A DNA stretch of 64,000 bases from Cyrtodaria siliqua. Its lineage: Eukaryota; Mollusca; Bivalvia; Adapedonta; Hiatellidae. The stretch spans positions 124,001 to 188,000 of the forward strand of contig JAWPHD010001129.1 of assembly GCA_037043455.1 (NCBI GenBank), read 5' to 3'. The notes under the pieces were generated by a model, which was not told the DNA's origin, ran no database searches, and saw only the letters and a list, made by a program, of their open reading frames with translations. The position numbers and the translations under genes are program-made. Shown in pieces: positions 11,443-21,659 of the stretch (its first letter is position 1; every line of letters starts with the position of its first letter).

Positions 11443-11772
11443 AGTGGGCAGTGACAGATAAATTCCACGACTACCTCTTTGGATGTGCCGAATTCGAAGT
11501 GTTAACCGATAACAATCCGCTGACCTATGTCATGTCGACAGCGAAGCTGGACGCCACAGGTCATCGCTGGATTGCAGCCTTGTCAGCATATAACTTTTCC
11601 ATTAGTTATAAACCCTTTTCCATTAGTTATAAACCCTTTACCATTAGTTATAAACCAGGCAAAAGGAATACTGATGTAGATGGGCTCAGTCGTCGACCAC
11701 AGCTCTTCACAGACATGGTCAAGGCCATCTGCTTATCAGTAACCGTCAAAGTTCCATTGGTGGAAAGCTTGG
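11436..11772 (+). pseudogene. RNase H remainder and linker, Gypsy element (shifted frame)
   Basis: ALKWAVTDKFHDYLFG and FEVLTDNNPLTYV continue RNase H in another frame immediately after the stop at 11440. This suggests a deletion of several nucleotides around 11435. GKRNTDVDGLSRRP marks the end of the domain. Just before it, FSISYKP is present three times because of a 21-bp tandem repeat. The frame changes again near 11770 before integrase. Confidence 0.88.
11595..11657 (+). repeat. 21-bp tandem triplication inside pol
   Basis: TTTTCCATTAGTTATAAACC-type units start at 11595, 11616 and 11637. The first two are identical, and the third has a TTTA start and a changed last base. It keeps the frame and adds FSISYKP-type heptapeptides. 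Confidence 0.95.
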
Positions 11773-11775
11773 CGG

Positions 11776-13683
11776 GTGGGGCCGGTTCTCAGTTGGCCGA
11801 CCGACAACTTTCGCCAGGTGGGTCTGAGACAAGAACAAGCCAAGGACACCACTATAGCCAGGGTGATGGAACTCCTGAGATGCAATTCTCGAGGGGAGGA
11901 GAAGGAAAGTTTACCAGTACAGAAGCTCCTTAGAGAATGGAAGAGGCTCTACATAGAGGACGGAGTTCTGTATAGAACCGCATCTCAGGATGGTCAGGAT
12001 GTAGAACAAGTCGTCATTCCAGAAGCCTACAGGACAATAGCCTTCAAAGGGAATCATGACGATATGGGGCACCCTGGAAAAGACAAGACTTTGTGGCTGG
12101 CTCGGCAAAGGTTTTATTGGCCTGGATTAGAAAACGACATCACCAGAAGGATTGAAAACTGCAAGAGGTGCATCTATAGGAAGACACCAGTGAAACCGGT
12201 CGCGGAGCTGGTACCGATTTTAACTTCGAGGCCTATGCAGCTGGTCTGCATGGACTTTCTATCCTTGGAGACGTCCAAGGGGGGTTACGAGGACGTGCTG
12301 GTCATCACTGACCATTTCACCAGATATGCCAAGGCAATCCCTTGCAGAAACCAGACGGCAAACACAACAGCCAAGGCGTTGTACGAGAATTTCATAGTTC
12401 ATTATTCCTTCCCAGAGCAACTGCATAGCGACCAAGGCCGAAACTTTGAGTCAAAGGTCATTAAAGAGCTATGCAAGTTAGCGGATGTAAGGAAAAGTCG
12501 AACTACGCCATACCATCCGATGGGTAATGGAAGTGCCGAAAGGTTCAACCGGACTCTTCTTAAATTGCTGGGAACACTACGAGAGGACCAGAAGAGTGAC
12601 TGGAAGACGTATATCCCTTCTCTGGTTCAAGCATACAATTCCACTAGGAATGAGGCTACGGGTTACTCACCACACTTCCTGATGTTTGGGTGGCACCCAC
12701 GCCTGTCCATAGACACCTATCTTGGAACAGGACCAGGAAGTGAAGAAGCCAAGTCCCCGGCAACCTACATCTCCAAACTTAGGAACAAGATGAAATATGC
12801 ATACAAAGTCGCAGGAGATGTAGCAAAGAAGAGAGCCGACATAAACAAGCGAAACTACGACAAACGGATTACAGAGAACAAGCTTGAGATTGGGGATATA
12901 GTGCTAGTAAGGAAAGTACATCTCCAAGGCAGACAGAAGCTTGCAGATAAATGGGAGAGAGACCCATATGTAATTCTGGACATTCCAGATATAGATGTGC
13001 CTGTCTTCAGAGTCCAGTTAGAGACTGGCAAAGGTCCTGTCAGAACTCTGCACAGGAACCTTCTTCTGCCCTTCGTGTCGATTCCACCAACAGAACCCAT
13101 AGAAACGACAGCTACTCTTCATCGCAAGAAGGAGACAAATCCAGCTGCTAGCCCTAGGGTTGAGACTGTTTCGGGATCGGAATCGAGCACGTCAGAAGAC
13201 AGTAGTGACAGCCAACCGTATATCGTGCCCCAAAGAAGACATTCTTGGAGGATGGCACGTCGACAACCTGTGGTCAGAACCCCTCCCGATAGAAACCGGA
13301 CTACAAACCCGTTAAATGGAGGTGGTACCATTAGGTCAGAGGTAACCAGCAATAAGGAGCCGTTGGACGCAAGTCTAAACACTTCCGGTGACAGAACTGT
13401 GGATTCCACGGCTAGCAGGATTTCTTCAGTTGCTGACCGAACCCTAGATGTTGGTACTTCAACCACTGGCGTTACAGAGACTGCAGTGAAACAGTTCTTA
13501 TGGGAGAACCAGGGTCATCATCGGAATGACAATTTCCGAAATCAGAGTGATCAGCCGCGGGCAACCACAGTCGCGGATAGCAGGCGGTCACCTATCGACC
13601 AAGTTCCCATACCAAGAATCAGCCCAAGGAGACCAGTTAGGCAGAGACGACCACCCGACCGATTTGGAGAGTGGGCATTGTAG
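11776..13683 (+). CDS. Integrase region of the Gypsy element
   Basis: An open frame of about 635 codons, probably the 3' part of the pol polyprotein rather than a free gene; the first codon is not a true start. The zinc-binding HHCC is complete: H94-x4-H99-x29-C129-x2-C132 (counted from 11776). The DDE core is complete: D160 in CMDFLSL, D219 in HSDQGRNFES and E255 in GNGSAERFNR, with 35 residues between the last two. A GPY/F-like module (DIVLVRKVHL ... DPYVILDIP) follows. The tail is Ser/Thr/Arg-rich and low in complexity. This is the only pol domain here with all key residues and an uninterrupted frame. Confidence 0.92.
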   Translation: MGPVLSWPTDNFRQVGLRQEQAKDTTIARVMELLRCNSRGEEKESLPVQKLLREWKRLYIEDGVLYRTASQDGQDVEQVVIPEAYRTIAFKGNHDDMGHPGKDKTLWLARQRFYWPGLENDITRRIENCKRCIYRKTPVKPVAELVPILTSRPMQLVCMDFLSLETSKGGYEDVLVITDHFTRYAKAIPCRNQTANTTAKALYENFIVHYSFPEQLHSDQGRNFESKVIKELCKLADVRKSRTTPYHPMGNGSAERFNRTLLKLLGTLREDQKSDWKTYIPSLVQAYNSTRNEATGYSPHFLMFGWHPRLSIDTYLGTGPGSEEAKSPATYISKLRNKMKYAYKVAGDVAKKRADINKRNYDKRITENKLEIGDIVLVRKVHLQGRQKLADKWERDPYVILDIPDIDVPVFRVQLETGKGPVRTLHRNLLLPFVSIPPTEPIETTATLHRKKETNPAASPRVETVSGSESSTSEDSSDSQPYIVPQRRHSWRMARRQPVVRTPPDRNRTTNPLNGGGTIRSEVTSNKEPLDASLNTSGDRTVDSTASRISSVADRTLDVGTSTTGVTETAVKQFLWENQGHHRNDNFRNQSDQPRATTVADSRRSPIDQVPIPRISPRRPVRQRRPPDRFGEWAL

Positions 13684-14306
13684 TGAATCTAAGAATTTCT
13701 ATTATTTTTCAGATTTCATTTCCCTCCAGGGTGGCCCGTTCCATTAAAACAATTATTTGTTACGTGTAGACAGAATATAATATGTTTTGTTATTTCTTAT
13801 CGGTTAGCTTTACTCATTGTAAATTGTAGAAGCGATAAAGATACCGATTAATGAAATACATATTTTCCTTTCAGGTAACCGAATGGATTTAATAATTCAT
13901 CAGAAATGAAGAAAGGTGTTTATTTTGCTCGTTAATACAAAACCTTGTAGTTTTTCAGAGCAAAGCAGAATAAATTTACATTTATTTTGTAGGTGTTCTT
14001 AATATCCTTATTGTCATTTGTATATAGATGTATTTTAATATTTTAGATCATGACTGTCCGGAATATGATTATATTCTGTCCAGGCAACCAACTATGTTTT
14101 AATTTTCTTAATACTTTCAGAGCATTAATTATAACTGCTCTGTGTTAATAGGTAATAAGGCAATATGAGTTGCTCCCCTTAACAAGGATCGATAGACAAG
14201 GTTTTACGAGCTGTCTCCCTTGGAGAAGCAACAATATCATATTCTTTGTATCAGTCCATAGGAATTACCATGGAATACACTGGAAATACCAGGAGATATT
14301 TCAAGA
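13684..14306 (+). other. 3' untranslated region of the Gypsy element
   Basis: About 0.6 kb of AT-rich sequence between the integrase stop and the polypurine tract. No env-like or other ORF is supported. Confidence 0.8.
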
Positions 14307-14319
14307 CAGTGGGGGAATG
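14307..14319 (+). promoter_or_regulatory. Polypurine tract of the Gypsy element
   Basis: CAGTGGGGGAATG lies directly before the 3' LTR, the position and composition expected for plus-strand priming. Confidence 0.8.
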
Positions 14320-14977
14320 TGTAACCGAGTGTTTATAAAGTGTTTTGATGATAAGATCAATTGTTTTAACTATATTTATATGCTAAGCTGGCAAGCGCTC
14401 GTACTAACTGTTTCGTGGTGTACTATGTTGCGTACTGTGTTGTCTCTGTGTTTATTGTGTCGATATGGTGTGAGTGAATGGTTTAGAGTGTTTATCGAGG
14501 GATGAGAAGTTCTCACTGCATGCACAGGGTTGACACCCGATAACTCCTTATTGGCGCTAAAATTACTAACTCCCGCCTTCCTATCTCTACCTACAGGGCA
14601 ATCTACATCTAGCTTTCTTAGGGTAAGGTCGCGAGACCAAACTTAGCTATAGATTGATAGTTTCTAGATAGGCTTTGCCATATTATATAAGCTCTTATCT
14701 TTGAGCGTATTTATTGATAAACGCATATTATGGAAGCGATTCTGGTAAGACTGTTTTAAGTGTTTTTATAGTATACATGTATGTGAAATGTTGCATTTGC
14801 TGAATTGAGCCGTTTAGCTTATCTGATAGTTTTCACTTAGTTTTACCGTTGTTGTTCTTATATGTTTCAGGCTCAAAATATGGTTTGATTCGTATATTGC
14901 GAACCTGGACGAATGAATAAATAGTTTAAACATGGGAAGTTTTGTGTGTTAAATCTTGCACCCGAGACCCGGTTATA
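14320..14977 (+). repeat. 3' LTR of the Gypsy element
   Basis: Matches 5067-5725 except for about five substitutions (for example ACAGGG for ACGGGG, GGCAATC for GGCATTC, GGTTTGATT for GGTTTCATT) and one deleted base near 14829. It is followed by aatagtata, which also precedes the 5' LTR. Confidence 0.95.
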
Positions 14978-15140
14978 AATAGTATATTTAAATTTGTAAA
15001 ATAATGAAGGAAACAGAATTCTAATTTTTTTATTTAATTATATACAAACAGTTTTAAAGTCAAAATGGTACAGGATTAATAAATCGCTGTACTAATTTCA
15101 ATGCCTAATATAAAACTCAAGATTGCCATGTGTCCCTTTA
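14978..15140 (+). mobile_element. MITE-like element M1, copy 1, right half
   Basis: Ends with AAGATTGCCATGTGTCCCTT, the inverted complement of the terminal repeat at 4900. Internal sequence parallels the uninterrupted copy at 43450-43765. Confidence 0.88.
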
Positions 15141-15789
15141 AAGGTTGTGTGTACGTACAAAAGGAGAGGCTTATTTCGGAGTGCATCTATTGCTTATAGA
15201 TTTGCATATGGTTTAGGAGGCACATATTATATTTTCGTGGATTGAAAACCTAAGATGTTCATGAGATGAAATTCGGTTATCACTTTGGCCACGACACTGT
15301 AGTATACATGCGCGATAAGCGCTCATTTTTGAAAGTCAGGTTCACCGAGTTAAGCGAGACGCTTATAAAATAAATAGAAAAATTGATCACAGGACAAAGT
15401 AAACCCAAAAGCACGCAAAAAGAAAACATGAATGGCAATTGTAATAAAGAATAAAGGCATATGACATCACAAACACAAAAAAAAAGTTTAAGATTGCCCT
15501 GCATAGTTTGTATAGTATCTTAGACATGTTTATTGTACCAATTTTTGACATAGTATAAAGTGGTTCTCAAAGGAAAATTACATTCATGAGTCTATATTAT
15601 ATTGGCAATTCTAATACACCCGCACTATATAGCCTAGTTTAAAATATCTCGTTATATTGAACGATATATCACTGTATTTTTTGCAACGTTAGGAGAATAA
15701 GCATTGCGCATTGCGCATTGTAACGTATGCAACGTTAGGAGATTTCAGATGTGTGCGTTATTTTCACATTTTAGGGGTATTAGAATAGA
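15141..15789. other. Intergenic, no gene seen
   Basis: AT-rich sequence. CAACGTTAGGAGA occurs twice near 15685 and 15730, and GCATTGCGCATTGCG is a small local repeat. Confidence 0.4.
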
Positions 15790-15955
15790 AATAGAACATC
15801 GTTTACGGTGAATTATCTATAATATATCACGGTTTTTCGTTCAATTGTAAACAATAATTTCACTCGCACTTCGGGCTCATGAAATTACTGTTTACAATTG
15901 AACGAAAAACCGTGATATATTAAACGATAATTCACAGTAAACAATGTTCTTTTTC
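15790..15955. mobile_element. Foldback element F1, copy 1
   Basis: A near-perfect palindrome: GAACATCGTTTACGGTGAAT ... TATCACGGTTTTTCGTTCAA on the left is mirrored by TTGAACGAAAAACCGTGATA ... CAGTAAACAATGTTC on the right, around a short ACTTCGGGCTC-type centre. A second copy is at 38605-38765. Confidence 0.9.
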
Positions 15956-15959
15956 TTAA

Positions 15960-16105
15960 TTATATTCTTATTCTTACGGACGGCGGTAGATATACAGTAT
16001 TGGTTATACCCAGGAATAAGTGGGTGGTCTGCCTCCAATATTCAAAAAATCGACCGTTATTCAAACCCTAAAACGATTTTACACGTTTTAAAAGTAGGTT
16101 AAAAT
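15960..16105 (+). mobile_element. SINE S3, body fragment 1
   Basis: Shares ACGGACGGCGGTAGATATAC, GGTTATACCCAGG, GTGGGTGGTCTGCCTCC and AATCGACCGT with the copies at 41950-42085 and 53270-53455. The tRNA-like head is missing. Confidence 0.75.
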
Positions 16106-16815
16106 GCCCATTTCCTGTACCAAGGGCACGATTTGTGATCCTCCCGCAGGAATTGTCGATATCGCCTGATTAGCTGTAGATAGACACGTCCTGTTGGTCC
16201 AATGGTCGGATCGGGAATGATGATGTCCTGCGTTAAATCTGATCGTTGAAATACCAATATTTGACATGAGCTGGCAAACATGAAATTACAAATCAAGACC
16301 CGTCTACAAGGTGGCATGCTTTTACAGTATAGCGTCCGCAGATTTAAGGACACAATTCGCATTGCGGCCATCTTAGATGTTGACAACTGGATCTTGATGC
16401 GTGAATCTAAAATCGATTTTACGCGAGGATTTACCCAGTTTGAAAAGTATAAATTGTGACCATAATTGTCCTAAAACCTTTAAGAAGGATTTCGAATTTT
16501 GACACGTGGCTCTTGACACGTCGATTTCAAAGGTTTTTCATTTATAGGAATGCAAACTAAGTTTAAAAAATAATACGTTTACAACCACAAACGTCCGGAA
16601 ACATTTACGATGCATTTCGCATGACAGATATATCTAAGTGTGACAGGTCGATATCAAAATGGAACTACAAAGATAGATACTTTGTAAATGATCCCTTCGA
16701 AAGTTTGGCCGGAAATGTCCAGAAAACGTCGGGACGGACAGACTGAGCCTATTCCTTAAACACCACTTCGGACTTTTGGCCTGTGTAGGGAAAAAACGAC
16801 CCCATACAACAATCA
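16106..16815. other. Intergenic, no supported gene
   Basis: A 95-codon minus-strand ORF (16099-16386) shows no recognisable domain. I see no other feature. Confidence 0.35.
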
Positions 16816-16914
16816 CCTCCCGGTCATTTTGACATGCAGTAAAATTACCCCCCGGTTACAATTCTATGCAATAGAATGACACCCCGGTCATCATTTGTCC
16901 TGTCATGGAATGAC
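16816..16914 (+). repeat. ~33-bp minisatellite, three degenerate units
   Basis: CCTCCCGGTCA, CCCCCGGTTACA and ACCCCGGTCATCA each begin a unit of about 33 bp ending in a T/AAATGAC- or AATTAC-like string. Confidence 0.55.
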
Positions 16915-17095
16915 TCTTTCGAGAAAGCCAGTACTATTACAACCCCCACAGGTAGAAATATGACACCTGTAAAATATATCCTAGCAAATTTAATCTGTTT
17001 TACTTAAAACAAATAACAACCTACCATTAGGTATCATGCAGTTTATATATGAACGGTTCAAGGAAGAAACATTTCGCGGTTTGCTATATCCCAGG

Positions 17096-17226
17096 GTTAG
17101 ACATGTCGGTACAGGATTCATTCGTTTTGCATTATCTTGACCATTCAAGCTAAACCATTATCTTGACCATTCAAGCTAAACCAAGCATAGTAATAGCTGA
17201 ATGACTCCGGTACCGACATGTCTAAC
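17096..17226. repeat. Inverted repeat holding a 27-bp direct duplication
   Basis: TTAGACATGTCGGTACAGG at 17096 is mirrored by a GGTACCGACATGTCTAA arm ending near 17224. Between the arms CATTATCTTGACCATTCAAG is present twice in tandem (17127-17181). Confidence 0.75.
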
Positions 17227-17274
17227 CTGAGGTTTAGTTACACCCCAATTAGGTATAGACACTTTTTACTTTTG

Positions 17275-17990
17275 TTTGTTATCACCCGACGAAGTCGGAG
17301 GGATATAGTTTGGGCGTTGTCCGTACGTTCGTTTGTCAGTCCGTCCGTTCGTCCGTTACAATTACTGTCCGCTGTATAACTCTCACACGTTACTGTTCGC
17401 TGTATACCTCTCACATGATATCACATGCATAGACGAATTTTAAAATAAATTGGCACATATACTCACATCATCACGGTCAAGGTCGTAAAGGTCATCATAA
17501 AGGTCATATACTTCTTAGATGCATATAATAATGTCCATTTCGTGTCCGCATCATAACTTTTCCATGCATGGACGGATTTTGAAATAAATTGGCACAAATA
17601 ATGCAAACCCAATACCCGGGTCTGTATCTCCAAGGTCAAGGTCATACAGGTCATGGTCATATAATTCTTATATGTGCTTTTAATAAGGTAGTTTGTATTC
17701 TCTCTCCATAACGTTCATGTTTGCAGGGATTTCGTAATGAATTGACACAAATACGCAAATACTCAACCCAACAAAACATGCACGGAAACACCTATGCCCC
17801 ACCCTCACCCCCGAAAAACTGATATTTACATTTTATTATAGTATTAATGTTATTATCCCCAACTAAGGAGGATATAGTGTTTGGCCTTTTCCGTCCGTTC
17901 GTTACAAGTTTCATGTCCGTTCCATAACTCTCACATGCATTGCTGGATTTTGAAGTAAATCGGCATATATACTTAACTCATCAAGACGAC
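17275..17990 (-). repeat. Tandem family R2, reverse-oriented block
   Basis: Reverse complements of the R2 unit from 2095-2905 are recognisable: TTTTGAAATAAATTGGCACA, CAAGGTCAAGGTCA and TCATCAAGACGACTTGCAGA. They are preceded by GTCCGTCCGTTCGTCCG tracts. Units are at about 17340-17480, 17530-17660, 17700-17760 and 17870-17990, more degenerate than at 2.1 kb. Confidence 0.75.
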
Positions 17991-18600
17991 TTGCAGAACC
18001 CAACACCTCTGTATTTATTTTCCGTCTATGCTTCTACCAAGACGACAATTAACATTTCGTCGAGAGATATCAATTCACCGAATTTCTTATTGTGTTTGGT
18101 TTTATCGCCATTATCAACATTGTTCAGTCATTTTCGGTCAGTTATCTTAACCGTGGCTTCTGTTACTAGTACTAACCAGCATTCTGCAAGTAACTGGAAG
18201 TTTTTTCCAATTGATACACTACTAATAGTTGGCGTAATTGTGCCATTAAGGACCACTTGGAACTTAATAAATGAATAGGAAAGAATGAATATTTCTTTTG
18301 GAAGAAGCAGAATACAATGTTCGCCTAGCATTCTCACATGAATTGTTATAAGAAAAACCTTTCTATATGAAATGATATACATAACAAATTAAAATGAATA
18401 GGACAAAAAATATTCTTTATATTTATGATGTCTTTAAGAAATCTTGACTATTTCGTTTGTAGATAAGAAGACTAGTTCTGTCATAATAAATGACCGAGAT
18501 TTGAACCAATGTAACTGGTAAAAGGATTTTTCCGATTGTTTTCTTTTACGCACGAAACAGTGAATAGTGCCCTTGGGGTAATTAGTTAATCAGTGACCTG
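17991..18600. other. Intergenic, no gene seen
   Basis: AT-rich. ORFs of about 80-110 codons overlap on both strands and have no recognisable domain. Confidence 0.35.
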
Positions 18601-18604
18601 AACG

Positions 18605-19165
18605 CCATCTGTGGTATTGATACCCCTCCCAGTTGAGTATTTATATCCCCTCCCAATTGAGTATTGTTACCTTCTCCCCATTAGGTATTGATACTAGTAC
18701 TCCAACGCTATCGAGTATTCAGCCTTTTTTACCACTGACCATTCTAAGGCGGTAGCCCTATGGCCAACCCTTTTTGTGTTTGTGACGTCATATGACTTTA
18801 TGCGTTGTTAACTTTGCCATTCGTGTTGTCCTTTTGCGTGTTTTTCGGTTTATTGTGTTTTGTGAAAGCTGCATTTCCTGTTCTACTTTTATACTTATTG
18901 ATACTCCCTTCACATTGAGTATTGATATCCTTCCAGACTGAGTATTAATACCCAATCCTCACTGAGTACTGATATCCCTTCTCGAATAAGTATTGATACC
19001 CCTTCCCGACTGAGTATTGATACCACTTCCTTATTGAGTATTGATACCCACTCGCGATTGAGTATTGAAACTCACTCCCGAATGAGTTTTGATACGCCTT
19101 CGCTATTGAGTATTAATACTGATTCCATATTCAGTATCGATGAGTATCGATACTCCATCCCCATT
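18605..19165. repeat. ~27-bp minisatellite (GAGTATTGATACC-type units), interrupted
   Basis: At least ten degenerate units of TTGAGTATTGATACCCCTTCCC type occur at 18605-18720 and 18895-19165. About 170 bp of RT-family 3' sequence separates the two blocks. Units are head-to-tail with no unique spacers, so this is not a CRISPR array. Confidence 0.85.
18728..18893 (+). mobile_element. RT family P, 3' terminal fragment
   Basis: CTAAGGCGGTAGCCCTATGG, TTTGTGTTTGTGACGTCATA and GTGAAAGCTGCATTTCCTGT match the 3' end of the copy at 53.6-54.5 kb. Confidence 0.75.
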
Positions 19166-19172
19166 GCACGAT

Positions 19173-19673
19173 TCTACCTTATCTACCTTATACACCCGTA
19201 GATATGTTTTCTTACACATTGTTATATAGAGTGTTTTATAAATCGATTCAATTCTTTCTACTGGTGACAACAAAGTTTTTACTTAAAGCCTGTAATATTT
19301 AACAAAATATATTATGTTTTCTATTTTAAATATATTTCCTTACACTGATCATTGACAAGTATGTTAAATCAAATTATCTGACATTATATATAATGGTGGA
19401 ATAAAGCGGAACATTTTTTGTTCGACATAAAAGATTGTTTGTGTTTTTCTATACAATGTTCACTGGTTTATTATAAAATATTTTTAAAAGAATAATAATC
19501 CGTTTTGCAACGCTTACTTGACTTATAACCTGTTGACATGTTTTTGTTTAAGAAACTAAATCAAAATAAATTTGATATTTTTAAATAGTGCATAACAGTA
19601 AGGTTACCTCAATAGAAAGAATTGAATAGATTAAGAAAACATATCTACGGGTGTATAATGTAGAAAAGGTAGA
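19173..19673. mobile_element. MITE-like element M2 (about 500 bp, TIRs about 42 bp)
   Basis: The left end (TCTACCTTATCTACCTTATA then CACCCGTAGATATGTTTTCT) and right end (AGAAAACATATCTACGGGTG then TATAATGTAGAAAAGGTAGA) are inverted complements with two or three mismatches. A second inverted block, TTCAATTCTTTCTA / TAGAAAGAATTGAA, lies inside. There is no ORF. Confidence 0.9.
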
Positions 19674-20215
19674 CTCATGAAGTTATAATGACAAAGATCC
19701 GGCTTATCGTTTGTGGTTAATAGAAATTGTGTATACAGTACTAACTCGATAATTTGGCGTGTTTTTTGGGGGGTTCAATCTAATACAATAATGTAAACAC
19801 TGATAGGCAAAACAGATGTTAGACTCTTTTAAACTAATATAACAAAAAATAACGCAGCCCAACGGGGCATTATATGCATGTTTGTTGATATTTGTGTTAA
19901 AAGATTGTAGGTCAAATAGTTCATGAACAACAGCCAATAAAACATTTTCCTTTACTGATCAGGTCACAGCGACCTTGATAGTTAATCAACTAGCCATATA
20001 ATCATTAGGGGCCGTGGTTGCACAAAATGGATTGTATTTGTATAAAGTTTCAGAAAGGTATAATAGTAAATAAATTACAGCGCATAATGTTGTTGTTTTA
20101 TGTTCATGATCGGGTTACAGCGAGCTTAACATTTGACCTACTTACCCCCAAAATTCATATCAGACCTTGTTTTAACACATGTAAATTGCCTGTACTTTTT
20201 TTAAAATTGTAGGTC
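19674..20215. other. Intergenic, mostly unassigned
   Basis: No gene. Some of it may be decayed RT-family P sequence continuing from 20220-20420, but I cannot align it with confidence. Confidence 0.35.
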
Positions 20216-20420
20216 TACAAGCTACAGTGGGGAATGACAGAATCCAGAGCAACAAGAAAAGAAACCGTTATGGGTACGACAATACCAGATTAAAAATAAA
20301 CATCAAACGCTACCGTCTTATAAGGATTTAGGTAGACGTCATCATAGGGTCCACAATCTGTCCGGTCATCGCACAATCAAAGAGGAAAGCATAGTGGCGA
20401 ATTGTAAATGAGGGCGCATT
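20216..20420 (-). mobile_element. RT family P, 3' fragment
   Basis: AAACATCAAACGCTACCGTC, TAGGTAGACGTCATCATAGG and CCGGTCATCGCACAATCAAA match the copies at 49.3 kb (same strand) and 53.9 kb (opposite strand). Confidence 0.8.
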
Positions 20421-21655
20421 TTTAACTCACAGAGTACTCTGGATTCCAAATGTATTTTAGAGAGTGTAATTAATGAGAATATACAAAGTAATTAAAACAT
20501 GAGAACAGAGGATGGATAGTAAACATAATTGGGTTATATTATTAAACACATCGTTATCTGTGCATAGACCGGAATAAGATTAGTAATAATACATTTTTAT
20601 AAGCCTTGGATTATATTGATAATTTAAATCATCACCCACAGTTATAGTTATAAACATTAAAGTATGCCTTAAAGCTATGTATTCTTTAGCACATATGATA
20701 AATAACAGCCTTCTAGTGGTACTCTTTAAAGCACAAACTACCTTTAATAGATTTCGAAGTTAAGTGAGCACGTTGATGCTATAGTCAATACAATATTGAT
20801 CTCTGGAATTTTATTAACAACCTTTACACAATATACTAGTCTTAAATTAGGTTATATTTTCTTAAAACAATGCAGCATTAGTAGGCATTATAAGCATAAA
20901 TCATAAATGATCATGTAAATAGTAATTTAAAAAACAATGCATTGGGGTCTTCTTGAGAAGTACAGAACCACCCTACACATCTGTCTGCGGCTAGGAATAT
21001 CCCCTTTAGTCTACGGAGATGTGATCTATAAACTTCGGAAATTATAGGGGTCTAACGGATTTCCTGACCACTTTACACTATTAATCAGGAAAATTCGTCA
21101 GAAAAGGATACGACCCTTGAGTATTACTTCATGCTTGGTGATTGACCTCTCTACAGTCAATCGCTACGCTTCACCTTTCTCTTGTGCGATGACCGGACAA
21201 CCTCGTGGGACTACATGACTGCACCTTCTGAAACACTGAAAGGGAAGGTTGGTGCATGAACTTTCGTCCCTCGGGTTTTCTGGTGGTACCCTAGATTGGT
21301 TTTCACTTTGGCTGCAACTGCTATGGTTGTTCAATACAATTCTGTCTTATATATTTTTACAATAACATATACGTGTATCGTTTCCTAATTTCTCTGGATG
21401 TGGATATTATTGTTCTTGATGAGATGTACTTTTATTTCACACTGTGTTGTCAAATTGGGCAATAACGAGGCTGTTTACACTTAAAATCGATTAAAACTAA
21501 CCAGTGGACCTTATTGCCTACTGACCGTTCCAAGTCATTAAATCTCCACCACTCTTCACCACTCATTGTGTTGTGTATTGTCCTTTTCAATGTATAGTGA
21601 ATTTGCCCTTTGTTTATAGTACAAGTTTTGGTGCTGTGATTTCTATAAGACCATT
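20421..21655. other. Intergenic, no gene seen
   Basis: AT-rich. The segment 21130-21300 contains CTTGTGCGATGACCGGACAA, again like family P, and is otherwise unassigned. Confidence 0.4.
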
Positions 21656-21659
21656 CTTC

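Larger units (their letters stand above)
5067..14977 (+). mobile_element. Ty3/Gypsy LTR retrotransposon, about 9.9 kb, defective
   Basis: A full-length element in the order 5' LTR, primer-binding site, long leader, gag, protease, reverse transcriptase, RNase H, integrase with GPY/F-like tail, polypurine tract, 3' LTR. The RT-RNaseH-integrase order places it in Ty3/Gypsy. The LTRs are 659 and 658 bp, with about five substitutions and one 1-nt indel. The host sequence aatagtata is present on both sides, consistent with a target-site duplication. Coding lesions: two in-frame stops in gag, a frame change in protease, an in-frame loss and a catalytic substitution in RT, and frame changes before and after the RNase H end. 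No env-like ORF follows integrase. The exact Gypsy lineage cannot be decided without a tree. Confidence 0.96.

Noticed and set aside
13684..14306. env-like gene that would make the Gypsy element an errantivirus
   Set aside because: No ORF with a signal peptide, membrane segment or fusion-like features.
16099..16386. 95-codon minus-strand ORF as a gene
   Set aside because: No recognisable domain, no splice context, and the length is within chance for this window.
17940..18382. Overlapping ORFs on both strands as genes
   Set aside because: Both contain no motif and partly translate R2 repeat DNA.
18605..19165. CRISPR-like array of short repeats
   Set aside because: Units are contiguous, degenerate and lack unique spacers; the genome is eukaryotic.
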